This document shows, in pieces, positions 17,113 through 25,394 of a stretch of 40,858 nt of DNA. Each line of letters starts with the position of its first letter. Position 1 is the first letter of the stretch. The DNA is from Pseudomonadota bacterium (lineage in GTDB: Bacteria; Pseudomonadota; Alphaproteobacteria; Rhizobiales; Rhizobiaceae): positions 1 through 40,858 of the forward strand of contig JAEWOP010000020.1 in assembly GCA_023399635.1 (NCBI GenBank). The letters are read 5' to 3'. A model generated the notes under the pieces. The model was given only the letters and a program-made list of their open reading frames with translations. It did no database searches and had not been told where the DNA came from. Made by a program: the position numbers and the translations under genes.

Positions 17113-17132
17113 TTGTCAGGATGTCTGACAAC
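17113..17132 (-). promoter_or_regulatory. Probable GntR/FadR-type operator before the FAH-TRAP operon
   Basis: On the minus strand the site reads GTTGTCAGACATCCTGACAA. It contains two overlapping symmetries: TTGTCAG-N5-CTGACAA and a core TGTC-N-GACA on one side. It matches 17 of 20 bases with the site at 19524-19543. It lies 37 nt before the FAH start and 164 nt downstream of the gntR start, within the non-coding gap between the gntR stop and the FAH gene. FCD-type GntR regulators bind sites of this TNGTCNNACNA kind. Confidence 0.7.
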
Positions 17133-17217
17133 AAAAGTGCGCTTTTCTAGTATGACTTTTAGCAGGTGTCCAGCCGTCCCGTACCAATGTGGGAAAAACT
17201 CCGTGAACGCGGTTTCA

Positions 17218-17949
17218 TCAAACCTCGTCGCGAAATGTTTCCAAGGTAAGATCAAGGCGTGCGGCTGCCTGTATCAGATGACGGCGCATCGCTCGACGTG
17301 CTTCCACCGGATCACCTTTGGCGACCGCGTCGCGAATTGCAACATGTTCAGCGATCGTCACTTCGACAATCTCCTCCAGCACGGCTTTGGATCGCGCAGT
17401 CTGTATCGCCAAGCTGATCCGTTCCGCAATGAAGCTGGTAAACAACGGAAAATACTCGTTCTGGGTAGCCGTCGCCAGCGCGCGATGGAACGCCAGATCA
17501 GCAACAATGCCCTGCTCCGTCCACTTCTCGGCACCAGTCATCTGCTCAAGCGTTTCATCCAGACGATCGAGGTCGTCTGAGCTTCGGTGAATGGCAGCCA
17601 ATCCAGCAGCTTCAATCTCAAGTGGGATGCGCAACTGGTATAGATTATGAAACGCAAGGCGGTCTGTCGGATCGCCGTGTTCGATGCGCAAAGACTGACG
17701 GCGCTCGAATTCGGTGGCGAACGCCCCTACCCCCTGCCGCGTCTCGACCAGCCCCTCATTGCGCAACTGCGCGATGGCCTCACGCACGACCGACCGGCTC
17801 ACACCAAATGTCTTTGCCAAAAGATGCTCGGTGGGAAGCTTTTCGCCCGCCGCTATCCGCCCCTCCAGGATCTCGCGACCGATCTGCGCAGCAATTCGCG
17901 CCGGCAAATGCTCACTTCGCCTGATCTGATTGAAATCAGCAACGACCAC
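17218..17949 (-). CDS. GntR family (FadR/FCD subfamily) transcriptional regulator
   Basis: 243 residues. The N-terminal winged helix-turn-helix covers about residues 14-80 (AAQIGREILEGRIAAGEKLPTE-like opening; recognition part GVSRSVVREAIAQLRNEGLV; wing TRQGVGAFA). The C-terminal FCD domain supplies the metal/effector site, with DLAFHRALATATQN, AEHVAIRDAVAKGD and MRRHLIQA giving the usual Asp and three His. The ligand is likely a sugar acid or keto-acid of the flanking pathway. GTG start with GGGAGGGGCAGAC upstream. It follows the FAD oxidase by 31 nt on the same strand. Two near-identical palindromic sites flanking its operon are its likely targets. Confidence 0.92.
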   Translation of the reverse strand: MVVADFNQIRRSEHLPARIAAQIGREILEGRIAAGEKLPTEHLLAKTFGVSRSVVREAIAQLRNEGLVETRQGVGAFATEFERRQSLRIEHGDPTDRLAFHNLYQLRIPLEIEAAGLAAIHRSSDDLDRLDETLEQMTGAEKWTEQGIVADLAFHRALATATQNEYFPLFTSFIAERISLAIQTARSKAVLEEIVEVTIAEHVAIRDAVAKGDPVEARRAMRRHLIQAAARLDLTLETFRDEV

Positions 17950-17980
17950 GTCTGCCCCTCCCTTGGCTTTGCACCTACTT

Positions 17981-19426
17981 CTATGAGTTCAGAGCAAAAT
18001 TCAATTGGCAGCCGGGATTCATCATCTGCTCTGGGTCGATGGCGTGCTTGATTGCAGTCAGCAACTGACGGCGCACGGGCGATAAACGTGTCTCGAAATC
18101 CGCCCGCTTCAAACGGCCGATGCCGTGTTCAGCGCTGATGCTGCCATGATACCCGTCTAGGATGGCATTGATGGCGCCCTTTGCCTTGTAGATCTGCTCC
18201 ATCCGTTGCTCTGCCGTCGACCCCGCAATCGGCAGAACGTTCAGGTGCACATTCCCGTCACCCACGTGGCCATAGGAAACGCAGGTCGTGCCCGGTACAG
18301 CAGCCTCGACTGCCGCTTCTGCGTCAGCCACAAAGGAGGCGAGTTGAGACAGCTTGACGGAAACGTCAGTCCTCAGGTGCATGCCCCGCTTCGCCTGCCC
18401 CTCGTTCATTCCCTCGCGAATAAGCCACAAAATGCGTGCCTGCGCCTGCGATGCTGCGATTGTCCCATCCACGACGATCCCTTCCTCCATGACCGCCTCC
18501 AGGAACCGCCCCATCAGGTCGTCCACGTCCACAAGCCCAGAGCCGGAGATCTCCATGAGGACATACGCTGGATAGTCGGCCGCGATCGGGATCGGCAGGT
18601 CGGGCATGGCCTCCTTCGCCAACGTGAAGGCGAGCGGCGGCATGAACTCGAATGCCGACATGAGATCGCAGCAATCCCGCCGCGCGCGTCGGAAGAGCTT
18701 GATCGCATCATCGAGGGATGAGAGCCCAAGAAGCGCAGTCGCCACCTGGTCAGGATAGGGCGTCAGCTTAACGGAAACTGCCGTGATGATCCCAAGCGTG
18801 CCTTCAGCTCCGATGAACAACTGCTTGAGATCAATCCCGCGATTGTCCTTCCGCAGCGTCGACAGTCCGTCGAAGATACTTCCATCCGGCAGAACGACCT
18901 CAAGTCCGAAGATCAGCTCGCGCGTCATCCCATAGCGCAGTACGTTGATGCCGCCCGCATTGGTGGAAACATTCCCGCCGATCCGGCACGTTCCCTGCGC
19001 TCCAAGGGCCAACGGGAAGAACATGCCCTTTTCCGCCACGGCATCCTTGAGTTCCGACAGGATGCATCCTGCCTCGACGACAGCGGAGAAATCATCGGCG
19101 TCTATCTGCCGTATCTTGTTCATCCGCTCGAGGCTCAGAACCACTTGATTCTGATCTGCGTCCGGTACCCCGCCCAGAACAAGTCCGGTGTTCCCCCCTT
19201 GAGGCACGATCGACAGCCCAAGTTCTCCGCACAGTTTTACAACCTCGGCTACCTGTTCAGTGGATCGTGGCCGCAGCACAGCGACCGCATCGCTCGTGAC
19301 GTCACCGTGCCAGTCGCGGCAATACGGAATCATTTCCTCGCGCGCGCTCAGCACGATGTCGTCACCCAATCTTGCCCGCAACGCCACGCGCCACTCGCCC
19401 ACTGATGCACTTACTTCGGATGCCAT
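17981..19426 (-). CDS. FAD-binding 2-hydroxyacid oxidase/dehydrogenase (GlcD / D-lactate dehydrogenase type)
   Basis: A 481-residue flavoprotein of the VAO/PCMH family that oxidises a 2-hydroxyacid such as glycolate, D-lactate or D-2-hydroxyglutarate to the keto acid. The FAD-binding half shows VPQGGNTGLVLGGVP, LGAQGTCRIGGNVSTNAGG and LFIGAEGTLGIIT. The C-terminal oxidase domain shows SYGHVGDGNVHLNVLP, SAEHGIGRLKR and DPEQMMNPG. No GlcE/GlcF partners are adjacent, so it may act as a single subunit passing electrons to a quinone or cytochrome. In this cluster a role on glycolate from diketo-acid cleavage is attractive but inferred. It begins a minus-strand transcript that includes gntR, diverging from the denD-like gene. 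Confidence 0.87.
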   Translation of the reverse strand: MASEVSASVGEWRVALRARLGDDIVLSAREEMIPYCRDWHGDVTSDAVAVLRPRSTEQVAEVVKLCGELGLSIVPQGGNTGLVLGGVPDADQNQVVLSLERMNKIRQIDADDFSAVVEAGCILSELKDAVAEKGMFFPLALGAQGTCRIGGNVSTNAGGINVLRYGMTRELIFGLEVVLPDGSIFDGLSTLRKDNRGIDLKQLFIGAEGTLGIITAVSVKLTPYPDQVATALLGLSSLDDAIKLFRRARRDCCDLMSAFEFMPPLAFTLAKEAMPDLPIPIAADYPAYVLMEISGSGLVDVDDLMGRFLEAVMEEGIVVDGTIAASQAQARILWLIREGMNEGQAKRGMHLRTDVSVKLSQLASFVADAEAAVEAAVPGTTCVSYGHVGDGNVHLNVLPIAGSTAEQRMEQIYKAKGAINAILDGYHGSISAEHGIGRLKRADFETRLSPVRRQLLTAIKHAIDPEQMMNPGCQLNFALNS

Positions 19427-19523
19427 GCCTAAGGCCTTTCTCTTGCGTCAGCCGGGCATCCCTTGACCTTCCAGGGCTTGCCTGCCTTCGCTGAAATAAC
19501 TGTTTGCAAGCCGAGCATATAAA

Positions 19524-19543
19524 GTTATCAGACAACCTTACAA
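19524..19543 (+). promoter_or_regulatory. Probable GntR operator in the oxidase/denD divergent promoter region
   Basis: GTTATCAGACAACCTTACAA lies in the 178-bp gap between the divergent FAD-oxidase (start 19426) and denD-like (start 19605) genes. It agrees with the site at 17113-17132 in 17 of 20 bases, and its core TTATC-A-GACAA is nearly symmetrical. This placement would let one regulator control both transcripts and its own gene. Confidence 0.65.
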
Positions 19544-19604
19544 GGTGGATTTTTCCTGCCTCAGCGGCTCATGCGCGAGGGCAGTTTCAGCGAGGAGCTT
19601 TCTC

Positions 19605-20591
19605 ATGCACATCCTGATCATCGGCGCGGCAGGCATGGTCGGCCGTAAGCTCACCCAGCGGCTCGTCGCAGACGCCGGGCTTGGCGGGAAGACGGTCGAA
19701 AAGCTTACACTTATCGATGTTGTGAAGCCCGACGCTCCGGTGGGGTTTGATGGAGAGGTTGACGCTCGCGAGGGTGATCTGTCGGCTCCGGGGGAGGCAG
19801 AAAAACTTGTCGCCACACGACCTGATGTGATCTTTCATCTTGCAGCGATCGTCTCGGGCGAGGCTGAGCTGGATTTTAGCAAGGGGTACCGGATCAATCT
19901 CGACGGAACCCGCTACCTCTTCGACGCGATCCGACTGGCCCACAACGAGGATGGCTACAAGCCACGTGTTGTCTTTACGTCTTCGATTGCCGTTGTCGGA
20001 GCCCCTCTGCCCTTCCCGATTCCAGACGACTTCCACCTGACGCCGCTGACGAGCTACGGCACGCAGAAGGCGATCTGTGAACTCCTTCTTTCCGATTACA
20101 GCCGTCGTGGCTTCTTCGATGGTATCGGCATTCGCCTGCCGACAATCTGCATCCGCCCCGGCAAGCCGAACAAGGCAGCCTCTGGCTTCTTCTCAAACAT
20201 TCTCCGCGAGCCGCTCGTGGGACAGGAAGCCGTCCTTCCCGTGTCCGAGGATGTCCGCCACTGGCACACCTCACCGCGATCCGCGGTTGGTTTCCTGATC
20301 CACGGTGCAACTATCGACCTCGAAAAGGTTGGTCCGCGCCGTAACCTTTCCATGCCGGGTCTCAGTGCCACCGTAGGCGAACAGATCGAGGCCCTGCGGC
20401 GCGTGGCAGGCGACAAGGCCGTGGCGCTTATCCGTCGTGAGCCCGACGAGATGATCATGAAGATGGTCGCCGGCTGGGCCCCGGGGTTTGAAGCCAAGCG
20501 CGCGACCGAGCTTGGTTTCACCGCCGAAAAATCCTTTGATGAGATCATCCGCGCGCATATCGAAGACGAACTCGGAGGAAAGCTCTCGTGA
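19605..20591 (+). CDS. DenD-like NAD-dependent epimerase/dehydrogenase (D-erythronate dehydrogenase family)
   Basis: A 328-residue extended SDR with Rossmann motif GAAGMVGRKL at residues 7-16, acidic NAD-selecting loop LTLIDVV, FHLAAIVSGEAE, and the catalytic Tyr/Lys pair in SYGTQKAICE. It closely resembles the DenD group (D-erythronate 2-dehydrogenase), members of which oxidise C2 of four-carbon and longer aldonates. The ATG at 19605 has GAGGAG upstream and starts directly at the first beta strand; the frame also opens at 19545. It heads a three-gene row with 4-nt overlaps: denD-like, garR-like, ilvD/edd-like. Confidence 0.85.
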   Translation: MHILIIGAAGMVGRKLTQRLVADAGLGGKTVEKLTLIDVVKPDAPVGFDGEVDAREGDLSAPGEAEKLVATRPDVIFHLAAIVSGEAELDFSKGYRINLDGTRYLFDAIRLAHNEDGYKPRVVFTSSIAVVGAPLPFPIPDDFHLTPLTSYGTQKAICELLLSDYSRRGFFDGIGIRLPTICIRPGKPNKAASGFFSNILREPLVGQEAVLPVSEDVRHWHTSPRSAVGFLIHGATIDLEKVGPRRNLSMPGLSATVGEQIEALRRVAGDKAVALIRREPDEMIMKMVAGWAPGFEAKRATELGFTAEKSFDEIIRAHIEDELGGKLS

Positions 20592-21481
20592 CCACTACCG
20601 TGCAAAGGCAGATTGCCTTCCTGGGGACCGGCCTGATGGGCGCGCCGATGGTGCGTTGTCTGCTGAAGGCGGGTTTCGCCGTGACTGTGTGGAATCGCGA
20701 TCCAGCCAAGGCAGCGCCGCTGGTAAATGATGGCGCAACTCACGCAGCCACCGCGGCTGAAGCCGCCGCCGGCGCAAATGTCGTCTTCACCATGCTGACC
20801 AATGGTGCAGCCGTAGCCGATGTGCTTTTCGATCAGGGCGTCGCTGAGGCAATGACGAAGGGAAGCATCGTCGTTGACTGCAGCTCGATCGCGCCTCCGA
20901 TCGCACGCGAGAACGCAAGGAAGCTCGAAAGCCTTGGCATCCGCAACCTCGACGCGCCTGTATCGGGCGGCACGGCTGGGGCCGCTGCCGGAACGCTGGC
21001 AATCATGGCAGGCGGCGATGCGGCCGACGTCGAGAGCCTCAAGGACGTTTTCGCAGCGCTCGGCCGCGTCACTCATGTCGGCCCGAGCGGCGCCGGCCAG
21101 ATCTGCAAGCTCGCCAACCAGCAAATCGTCGCTGTCACCATCGGAGCTGTTGCGGAGGCGATGATCTTGGTGGAGGCCGGCGGCGCTTCGCGTGCCGCCT
21201 TCCGCGATGCAATTCGTGGCGGTTTCGCAGAAAGCCGTATCCTCGATCTCCACGGCGCCCGCATGATCGAGCGTAACTTCGTTCCCGGTGGCGCTTCCGC
21301 CAACCAGTTGAAAGATCTCGACGCTGTCATGGCAATGGCGGAGGAGCTTTCACTGACCTTGCCGCTAACGACCCAGGTGCGCCAGGAGTTTTCAGACTTC
21401 GTTGCCCAGGGAGGAGCGGAAAGCGACCACAGCGGTCTTCTTCTGCACCTTGAGGCTCTCAACAAGAAAAGCCAGGCATGA
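20588..21481 (+). CDS. 3-hydroxyisobutyrate dehydrogenase-family reductase (GarR/LtnD-like)
   Basis: The 297-residue beta-hydroxyacid dehydrogenase has the N-terminal NAD(P) motif FLGTGLMGAPMVRCL, the substrate-binding DAPVSGGTAGAAAGTLAIMAGG region and the catalytic lysine in GPSGAGQICKLANQ. The family includes tartronate semialdehyde reductase (GarR/GlxR) and L-threonate dehydrogenase (LtnD). Next to a DenD-like gene an aldonate 2-dehydrogenase role is possible; if glyoxylate is formed in this pathway, tartronate semialdehyde reductase is another. GTG start overlapping the preceding stop (GTGA) with GGAGGAAAG upstream. The stop overlaps the dehydratase ATG. Confidence 0.85.
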   Translation: MTTTVQRQIAFLGTGLMGAPMVRCLLKAGFAVTVWNRDPAKAAPLVNDGATHAATAAEAAAGANVVFTMLTNGAAVADVLFDQGVAEAMTKGSIVVDCSSIAPPIARENARKLESLGIRNLDAPVSGGTAGAAAGTLAIMAGGDAADVESLKDVFAALGRVTHVGPSGAGQICKLANQQIVAVTIGAVAEAMILVEAGGASRAAFRDAIRGGFAESRILDLHGARMIERNFVPGGASANQLKDLDAVMAMAEELSLTLPLTTQVRQEFSDFVAQGGAESDHSGLLLHLEALNKKSQA

Positions 21482-23271
21482 CCATGAGCACGAACAACAC
21501 CCAAAAGCGGCGGCTACGTTCCCAGGACTGGTTCGACAATCCAGACCACATCGACATGACGGCTCTCTATCTGGAGCGCTTCATGAACTATGGGGTAACG
21601 CCGGAGGAGCTTCGTTCCGGAAAACCGATTATCGGCATCGCCCAGAGCGGCAGCGACCTCACGCCTTGCAACCGGGTTCATGTTGAACTGGTCAAGCGCA
21701 TCCGTGACGGTATCCGCGATGCAGGTGGCATCCCGATCGAATTTCCGACCCATCCGATGTTCGAGAACTGCAAGCGCCCGACGGCAGCGCTGGACCGAAA
21801 CCTCGCTTATCTCAGCCTCGTCGAAGTCCTTTACGGCTATCCGCTGGATGGCGTCGTGCTGACCACCGGCTGTGACAAGACAACTCCTTCGGCTTTGATG
21901 GCAGCATCGACCGTCGATATCCCCGCCATTGTTCTCTCCGGCGGTCCTATGCTGGACGGCTGGCATGAAGGCGAGCTTGCAGGTTCGGGCACGGTAATCT
22001 GGCGCATGCGGCGTAAATTTGCTGCCGGCGAAATTGATCGGGAGGAATTCCTCCAGGCAGCGCTCGACTCTGCTCCGTCCGTTGGCCACTGCAACACCAT
22101 GGGCACAGCCTCGACCATGAATGCGCTGGCTGAGGCGCTTGGCATGTCGCTGACCGGATGCGGCGCGATCCCAGCAGCCTATCGCGAAAGGGGCCAAATG
22201 GCCTATCGCACTGGCAAGCGGGCAGTTGAAATCGTCTGGGAGGATCTTAAACCTTCCGACATTTTGACGCGCGAGGCATTCCTCAACGCGGTGCGCGTCA
22301 ACTCCGCCATCGGCGGCTCCACCAACGCCCAGCCGCATCTCGCCGCCATGGCAAAGCACGCCGGCGTCGACTTGTATCCTGAAGATTGGCAGGTCCATGG
22401 ATTCGATATTCCGCTGCTCGCGAATGTCCAGCCCGCCGGAAAGTACCTCGGCGAACGCTATCATCGCGCCGGCGGAACGCCGGCGATCATGTGGGAACTG
22501 CTACAGGCCGGTAAGCTGGACGGAAGCTGTCGGACCGTCACCGGCCGAACGATGGCCGAGAACCTTGACGGCAGACAAGCGACTGACCGTGAGGTCATCT
22601 TCCCCTATAGCCAACCCTTGAAGGAGAAGGCAGGCTTCGTCGTTCTGAAAGGCAATCTCTTCGATTTCGCCATCATGAAGACGAGCGTCATTTCGGAAGG
22701 CTTCCGTCAGAGATATCTCCAGGAGGCGGGCCGGGAAGGAATATTTGAGGGCAAGGCAGTCGTCTTCGACGGCTCCGAAGACTATCATCACCGCATCAAT
22801 GATCCTTCGCTGAACATCGACGAGAATACCATCCTGGTGATCCGTGGCGCTGGGCCGTTGGGCTGGCCGGGATCGGCGGAAGTGGTCAACATGCAACCGC
22901 CAGATCATCTGTTGAAGAAGGGCATTGCCAGCCTTCCGACCATCGGCGACGGGCGTCAGTCGGGCACGGCCGATAGTCCCTCAATCCTCAATGCTTCACC
23001 CGAAAGTGCGGCTGGCGGCGGACTGGCATGGATCCGGACAGGCGACATCATCCGCATCGACCTTAACCAGGGGACGTGTGACATGCTGGTGGAGCCGGAG
23101 GAGATCGAGAAGCGTCGTGCCGAAGGCATTCCTGCGGTTCCAGCAGACGCCACGCCCTGGCAGCGTATCTATCGCCGATCCGTGACGCAGCTTTCCGACG
23201 GTGCTGTGCTTGAGGGAGCGTCGGACTTCCGCCAGATCGCGACAAAGTCGCCACCACGACACAACCACTAA
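21478..23271 (+). CDS. IlvD/Edd-family sugar-acid dehydratase (xylonate/arabinonate dehydratase type)
   Basis: The 597-residue iron-sulfur dehydratase converts an aldonate to its 2-keto-3-deoxy acid. The opening (RSQDWFDNPDHIDMTALYLE), TTGCDKTTPSALMAAS and LKGNLFDFAIMK are typical of pentonate dehydratases such as Caulobacter XylD and the Rhizobium L-arabinonate enzyme, and distinguish it from IlvD and Edd proper. Three cysteines expected to hold the cluster are C64 (TPCNR), C132 (TGCDK) and C205 (GHCNT). An extra C-terminal segment ending PRHNH is also characteristic. ATGA overlap with the preceding gene; a second ATG lies two codons on. Substrate is inferred to be a C5 (or related C4/C6) aldonate. 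Confidence 0.9.
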   Translation: MTMSTNNTQKRRLRSQDWFDNPDHIDMTALYLERFMNYGVTPEELRSGKPIIGIAQSGSDLTPCNRVHVELVKRIRDGIRDAGGIPIEFPTHPMFENCKRPTAALDRNLAYLSLVEVLYGYPLDGVVLTTGCDKTTPSALMAASTVDIPAIVLSGGPMLDGWHEGELAGSGTVIWRMRRKFAAGEIDREEFLQAALDSAPSVGHCNTMGTASTMNALAEALGMSLTGCGAIPAAYRERGQMAYRTGKRAVEIVWEDLKPSDILTREAFLNAVRVNSAIGGSTNAQPHLAAMAKHAGVDLYPEDWQVHGFDIPLLANVQPAGKYLGERYHRAGGTPAIMWELLQAGKLDGSCRTVTGRTMAENLDGRQATDREVIFPYSQPLKEKAGFVVLKGNLFDFAIMKTSVISEGFRQRYLQEAGREGIFEGKAVVFDGSEDYHHRINDPSLNIDENTILVIRGAGPLGWPGSAEVVNMQPPDHLLKKGIASLPTIGDGRQSGTADSPSILNASPESAAGGGLAWIRTGDIIRIDLNQGTCDMLVEPEEIEKRRAEGIPAVPADATPWQRIYRRSVTQLSDGAVLEGASDFRQIATKSPPRHNH

Positions 23272-23275
23272 AACG

Positions 23276-23305
23276 ATAACAGGGACCGGCAACGGTCCCT
23301 GTTAT
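23276..23305 (+). terminator. Bidirectional hairpin between convergent dehydratase and SDR genes
   Basis: A perfect 12-bp inverted repeat (ATAACAGGGACC / GGTCCCTGTTAT) with a 6-nt loop GGCAAC. No long T run follows, but its position 4 nt after one stop and 12 nt from the other fits a shared terminator. Confidence 0.75.
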
Positions 23306-23317
23306 ACGCCCCTGTAT

Positions 23318-24085
23318 CTAAATCACTGCGCTCATACCGCCATCGACATAGATAATCTGGCCGTTGACATAGTTGGATGCTTCTGAGGCCAGAAAGACAG
23401 CGGCGCCGATAAGTTCTTCCGGCCTGCCCCAGCGCCGCGAGGGTGTCCGGCCCCTGACCCACTTATCAAACTCGGGATTGTCGATCAGCGCCTGGTTCAT
23501 GTCGGTCAGCATGTAGCCGGGACCGATCGCGTTCGCCTGGATGCCCTGCTCGGCCCATTCCGCAGCCATTGTCTGGGTCAACGTCTTGATGCCACCCTTG
23601 GCCGCCGTATAGGGCGCCACCGTTGCCCGACCGAGACCACTCATCAGCGATCCAATGTTGACGATCTTGCCTTGCCTGCGCGGCAACATGCGCTTTGCCG
23701 CTTCCCGCGAAACAAGGAATGCGCTTGTTAGATTGGTATCGATAACGCGGTTCCAGTTGGCCAGATCAAGTTCAACGATCGGCTTGCGGTACTGGATACC
23801 AGCGTTGTTGATGAGGATATCAATTGCCAGACCCTTGGCGTCAAAACCTTCGAAGGCTGCAACGACAGCGGCTTCATCGGTAACGTCGAAGGCGGCACCC
23901 TCGACCGTGAAACCATCGGCACGCAAACTGCCTACGCTCTCCTCAAGGCGCTCGACATTGACGCCGTTGAGGACGATCGACGCGCCTGCCTGCGCAAGCC
24001 CTGTGGCAATGGCCAATCCCAGTCCACGGGACGAGCCGGTCACGAGGGCGGTGCGGCCCGCAAGGCTGAAGAGCGGATTGTTCAT
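23318..24085 (-). CDS. SDR-family dehydrogenase (gluconate 5-dehydrogenase-like)
   Basis: A 255-residue classical SDR with TGSSRGLGLAIA near residue 17, NNAGIQYRKP at about 90, catalytic Ser in NIGSLMS, YTAAKGG as the Tyr/Lys pair, and GQIIYVDGGMSAVI at the end. The opening LFSLAGRTALVTGSSRGLG and the VLNG segment after beta-2 are typical of gluconate 5-dehydrogenase (IdnO-like) and of 2-keto-3-deoxy acid dehydrogenases. In this cluster it could oxidise C4 or C5 of a 2-keto-3-deoxypentonate. GGGAGAATATGTC precedes the ATG. It is transcribed alone, convergent to the dehydratase, with a 162-bp upstream gap also holding the glnII terminator. Confidence 0.86.
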   Translation of the reverse strand: MNNPLFSLAGRTALVTGSSRGLGLAIATGLAQAGASIVLNGVNVERLEESVGSLRADGFTVEGAAFDVTDEAAVVAAFEGFDAKGLAIDILINNAGIQYRKPIVELDLANWNRVIDTNLTSAFLVSREAAKRMLPRRQGKIVNIGSLMSGLGRATVAPYTAAKGGIKTLTQTMAAEWAEQGIQANAIGPGYMLTDMNQALIDNPEFDKWVRGRTPSRRWGRPEELIGAAVFLASEASNYVNGQIIYVDGGMSAVI

Positions 24086-24208
24086 GACATATTCTCCCTG
24101 GTCACGAGTGCAGCCATACGTGCGGCACGTCCTTGGTGTCCAGACTTCCTAGGGAGAAAGTTCTTGCCTGACCTTTCCTGACGAGAGCAGCAGGCATCGG
24201 CGGTCAAG

Positions 24209-24240
24209 GATCGGCGCCGGAGATGAAACCGGCGCCGATC
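24209..24240 (-). terminator. Strong hairpin downstream of glnII
   Basis: A perfect 12-bp inverted repeat (GATCGGCGCCGG / CCGGCGCCGATC) with an 8-nt loop, starting 8 nt after the glnII stop. The T tract on the minus strand is poor (CCTTGACC), so termination may be partial or the hairpin may protect the 3' end. Confidence 0.65.
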
Positions 24241-24247
24241 AGGGAGA

Positions 24248-25288
24248 TCAGGCGGCGTTACGTGCGTAATCGGCCGTCGGCACTTCCGCGATCGTCTTCA
24301 GAACTACCGAAGCGATCTGGTAAGGGCAGCCCTGCGAGTTCGGGCGCCGATCCTCAAGGTAGCCCTTGTAGCCGTTGTTGACGAAGGAATGTGGAACGCG
24401 GATCGAGGCACCACGATCTGCAACGCCGTAGGAGAACTTGTTCCATGGTGCTGTTTCGTGCTTGCCGGTCAGGCGCAGGTGGTTGTCCGGGCCGTAAACC
24501 TCGATGTGGTCCTGCCAGTTCTTAGCGAAGGCCGCCATGAGCGCTTCGAAATATTCCTTGCCACCCACTTCACGCATGAACTTGGTAGAGAAGTTGCAGT
24601 GCATCCCCGAGCCATTCCAATCGGTATCACCGAGCGGCTTGCAGTGGAACTCGACGTCGATGCCGTACTTTTCGCAAAGGCGAAGAAGCAGGTACCGTGC
24701 GATCCAGATCTGGTCAGCAGCGCTCTTGGAGCCTTTTCCGAAGACCTGGAATTCCCACTGGCCCTTAGCAACTTCGGCATTGATGCCTTCGTGGTTGATG
24801 CCGGCTTCGAGGCAGAGGTCGAGATGCTCTTCAACGATTTCACGAGCAATCGAGCCGACATTCTTGTAGCCGACGCCTGTGTAGTAGGGGCCTTGTGGTG
24901 CCGGGAAGCCTTGCTCCGGGAAGCCAAGCGGACGGCCGTTTTCGTAGAAGAAGTACTCCTGCTCGAAACCAAACCAGGCGCCTTCATCGTCGAGGATGGT
25001 AGCGCGGCTGTTCGACGGATGCGGCGTAACGCCGTCCGGCATCATGACTTCGCACATGACGAGCGCGCCATTGGTGCGAGCGGGGTCAGGATAGATAGCG
25101 ACCGGCTTCAGCACGCAATCGGACGAGTGGCCTTCAGCCTGCATTGTAGAGGAGCCATCGAAGCCCCAGAGCGGCAGCTGTTCCAGTGTCGGAAAGCTCT
25201 CGAACTCCTTGATCTGCGTCTTGCCACGCAGGTTCGCTACAGGCTTGTAACCGTCAAGCCAAATGTACTCGAGCTTGTATTTGGTCAT
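24248..25288 (-). CDS. glnII: Glutamine synthetase type II
   Basis: This enzyme condenses ammonia and glutamate with ATP. It is the eukaryote-like GSII found in Rhizobiaceae beside GSI (GlnA). The 346-residue product begins KLEYIWLDGYKPVANLRGKT and carries LPLWGFDGSSTMQAEG, the catalytic/metal segments WFGFEQEYFF and GQWEFQVFG, the nucleotide region NGSGMHCNFSTK, and RLTGKHETAPWNKFSYGVADRGASIR. Unlike GSI it has no Tyr adenylylation loop, so control is mainly transcriptional. The ATG at 25288 follows GAAGAGAGAG. A sigma-54-type promoter lies 90 nt upstream, in keeping with NtrC control known for glnII. Confidence 0.97.
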   Translation of the reverse strand: MTKYKLEYIWLDGYKPVANLRGKTQIKEFESFPTLEQLPLWGFDGSSTMQAEGHSSDCVLKPVAIYPDPARTNGALVMCEVMMPDGVTPHPSNSRATILDDEGAWFGFEQEYFFYENGRPLGFPEQGFPAPQGPYYTGVGYKNVGSIAREIVEEHLDLCLEAGINHEGINAEVAKGQWEFQVFGKGSKSAADQIWIARYLLLRLCEKYGIDVEFHCKPLGDTDWNGSGMHCNFSTKFMREVGGKEYFEALMAAFAKNWQDHIEVYGPDNHLRLTGKHETAPWNKFSYGVADRGASIRVPHSFVNNGYKGYLEDRRPNSQGCPYQIASVVLKTIAEVPTADYARNAA

Positions 25289-25377
25289 CGTACTCTCTCT
25301 TCCATGATACTGATCCAAAGCTCCTCCCGGACTCCGGCGCCGCTTGCACGCCGACCGCAGGTGGTTGATCGGGTATA

Positions 25378-25394
25378 TGCATAAGCCGTGCCAG
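25378..25394 (-). promoter_or_regulatory. Sigma-54 (-24/-12) promoter of glnII
   Basis: The minus strand reads CTGGCACGGCTTATGCA, matching YTGGCACG-N4-TTGCW with one mismatch (ATGC for TTGC). It ends 90 nt before the glnII ATG. RpoN/NtrC control of glnII is established in rhizobia. No clear NtrC dyad was picked out upstream by eye. The gap 25289-25672 holds only this promoter and the unseen promoter of the divergent DUF2735 gene. Confidence 0.75.

Noticed and set aside
24086..24190. GntR operator before the SDR at 24085
   Set aside because: TGTCCAGAC around 24137 recalls part of the motif, but the 20-bp site is not conserved; I could not support it.
24389..25384. 331-codon open frame on the plus strand opposite glnII
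   Set aside because: It is the mirror frame of a strongly conserved gene; the translation has no domain likeness and biased composition typical of antisense shadows.
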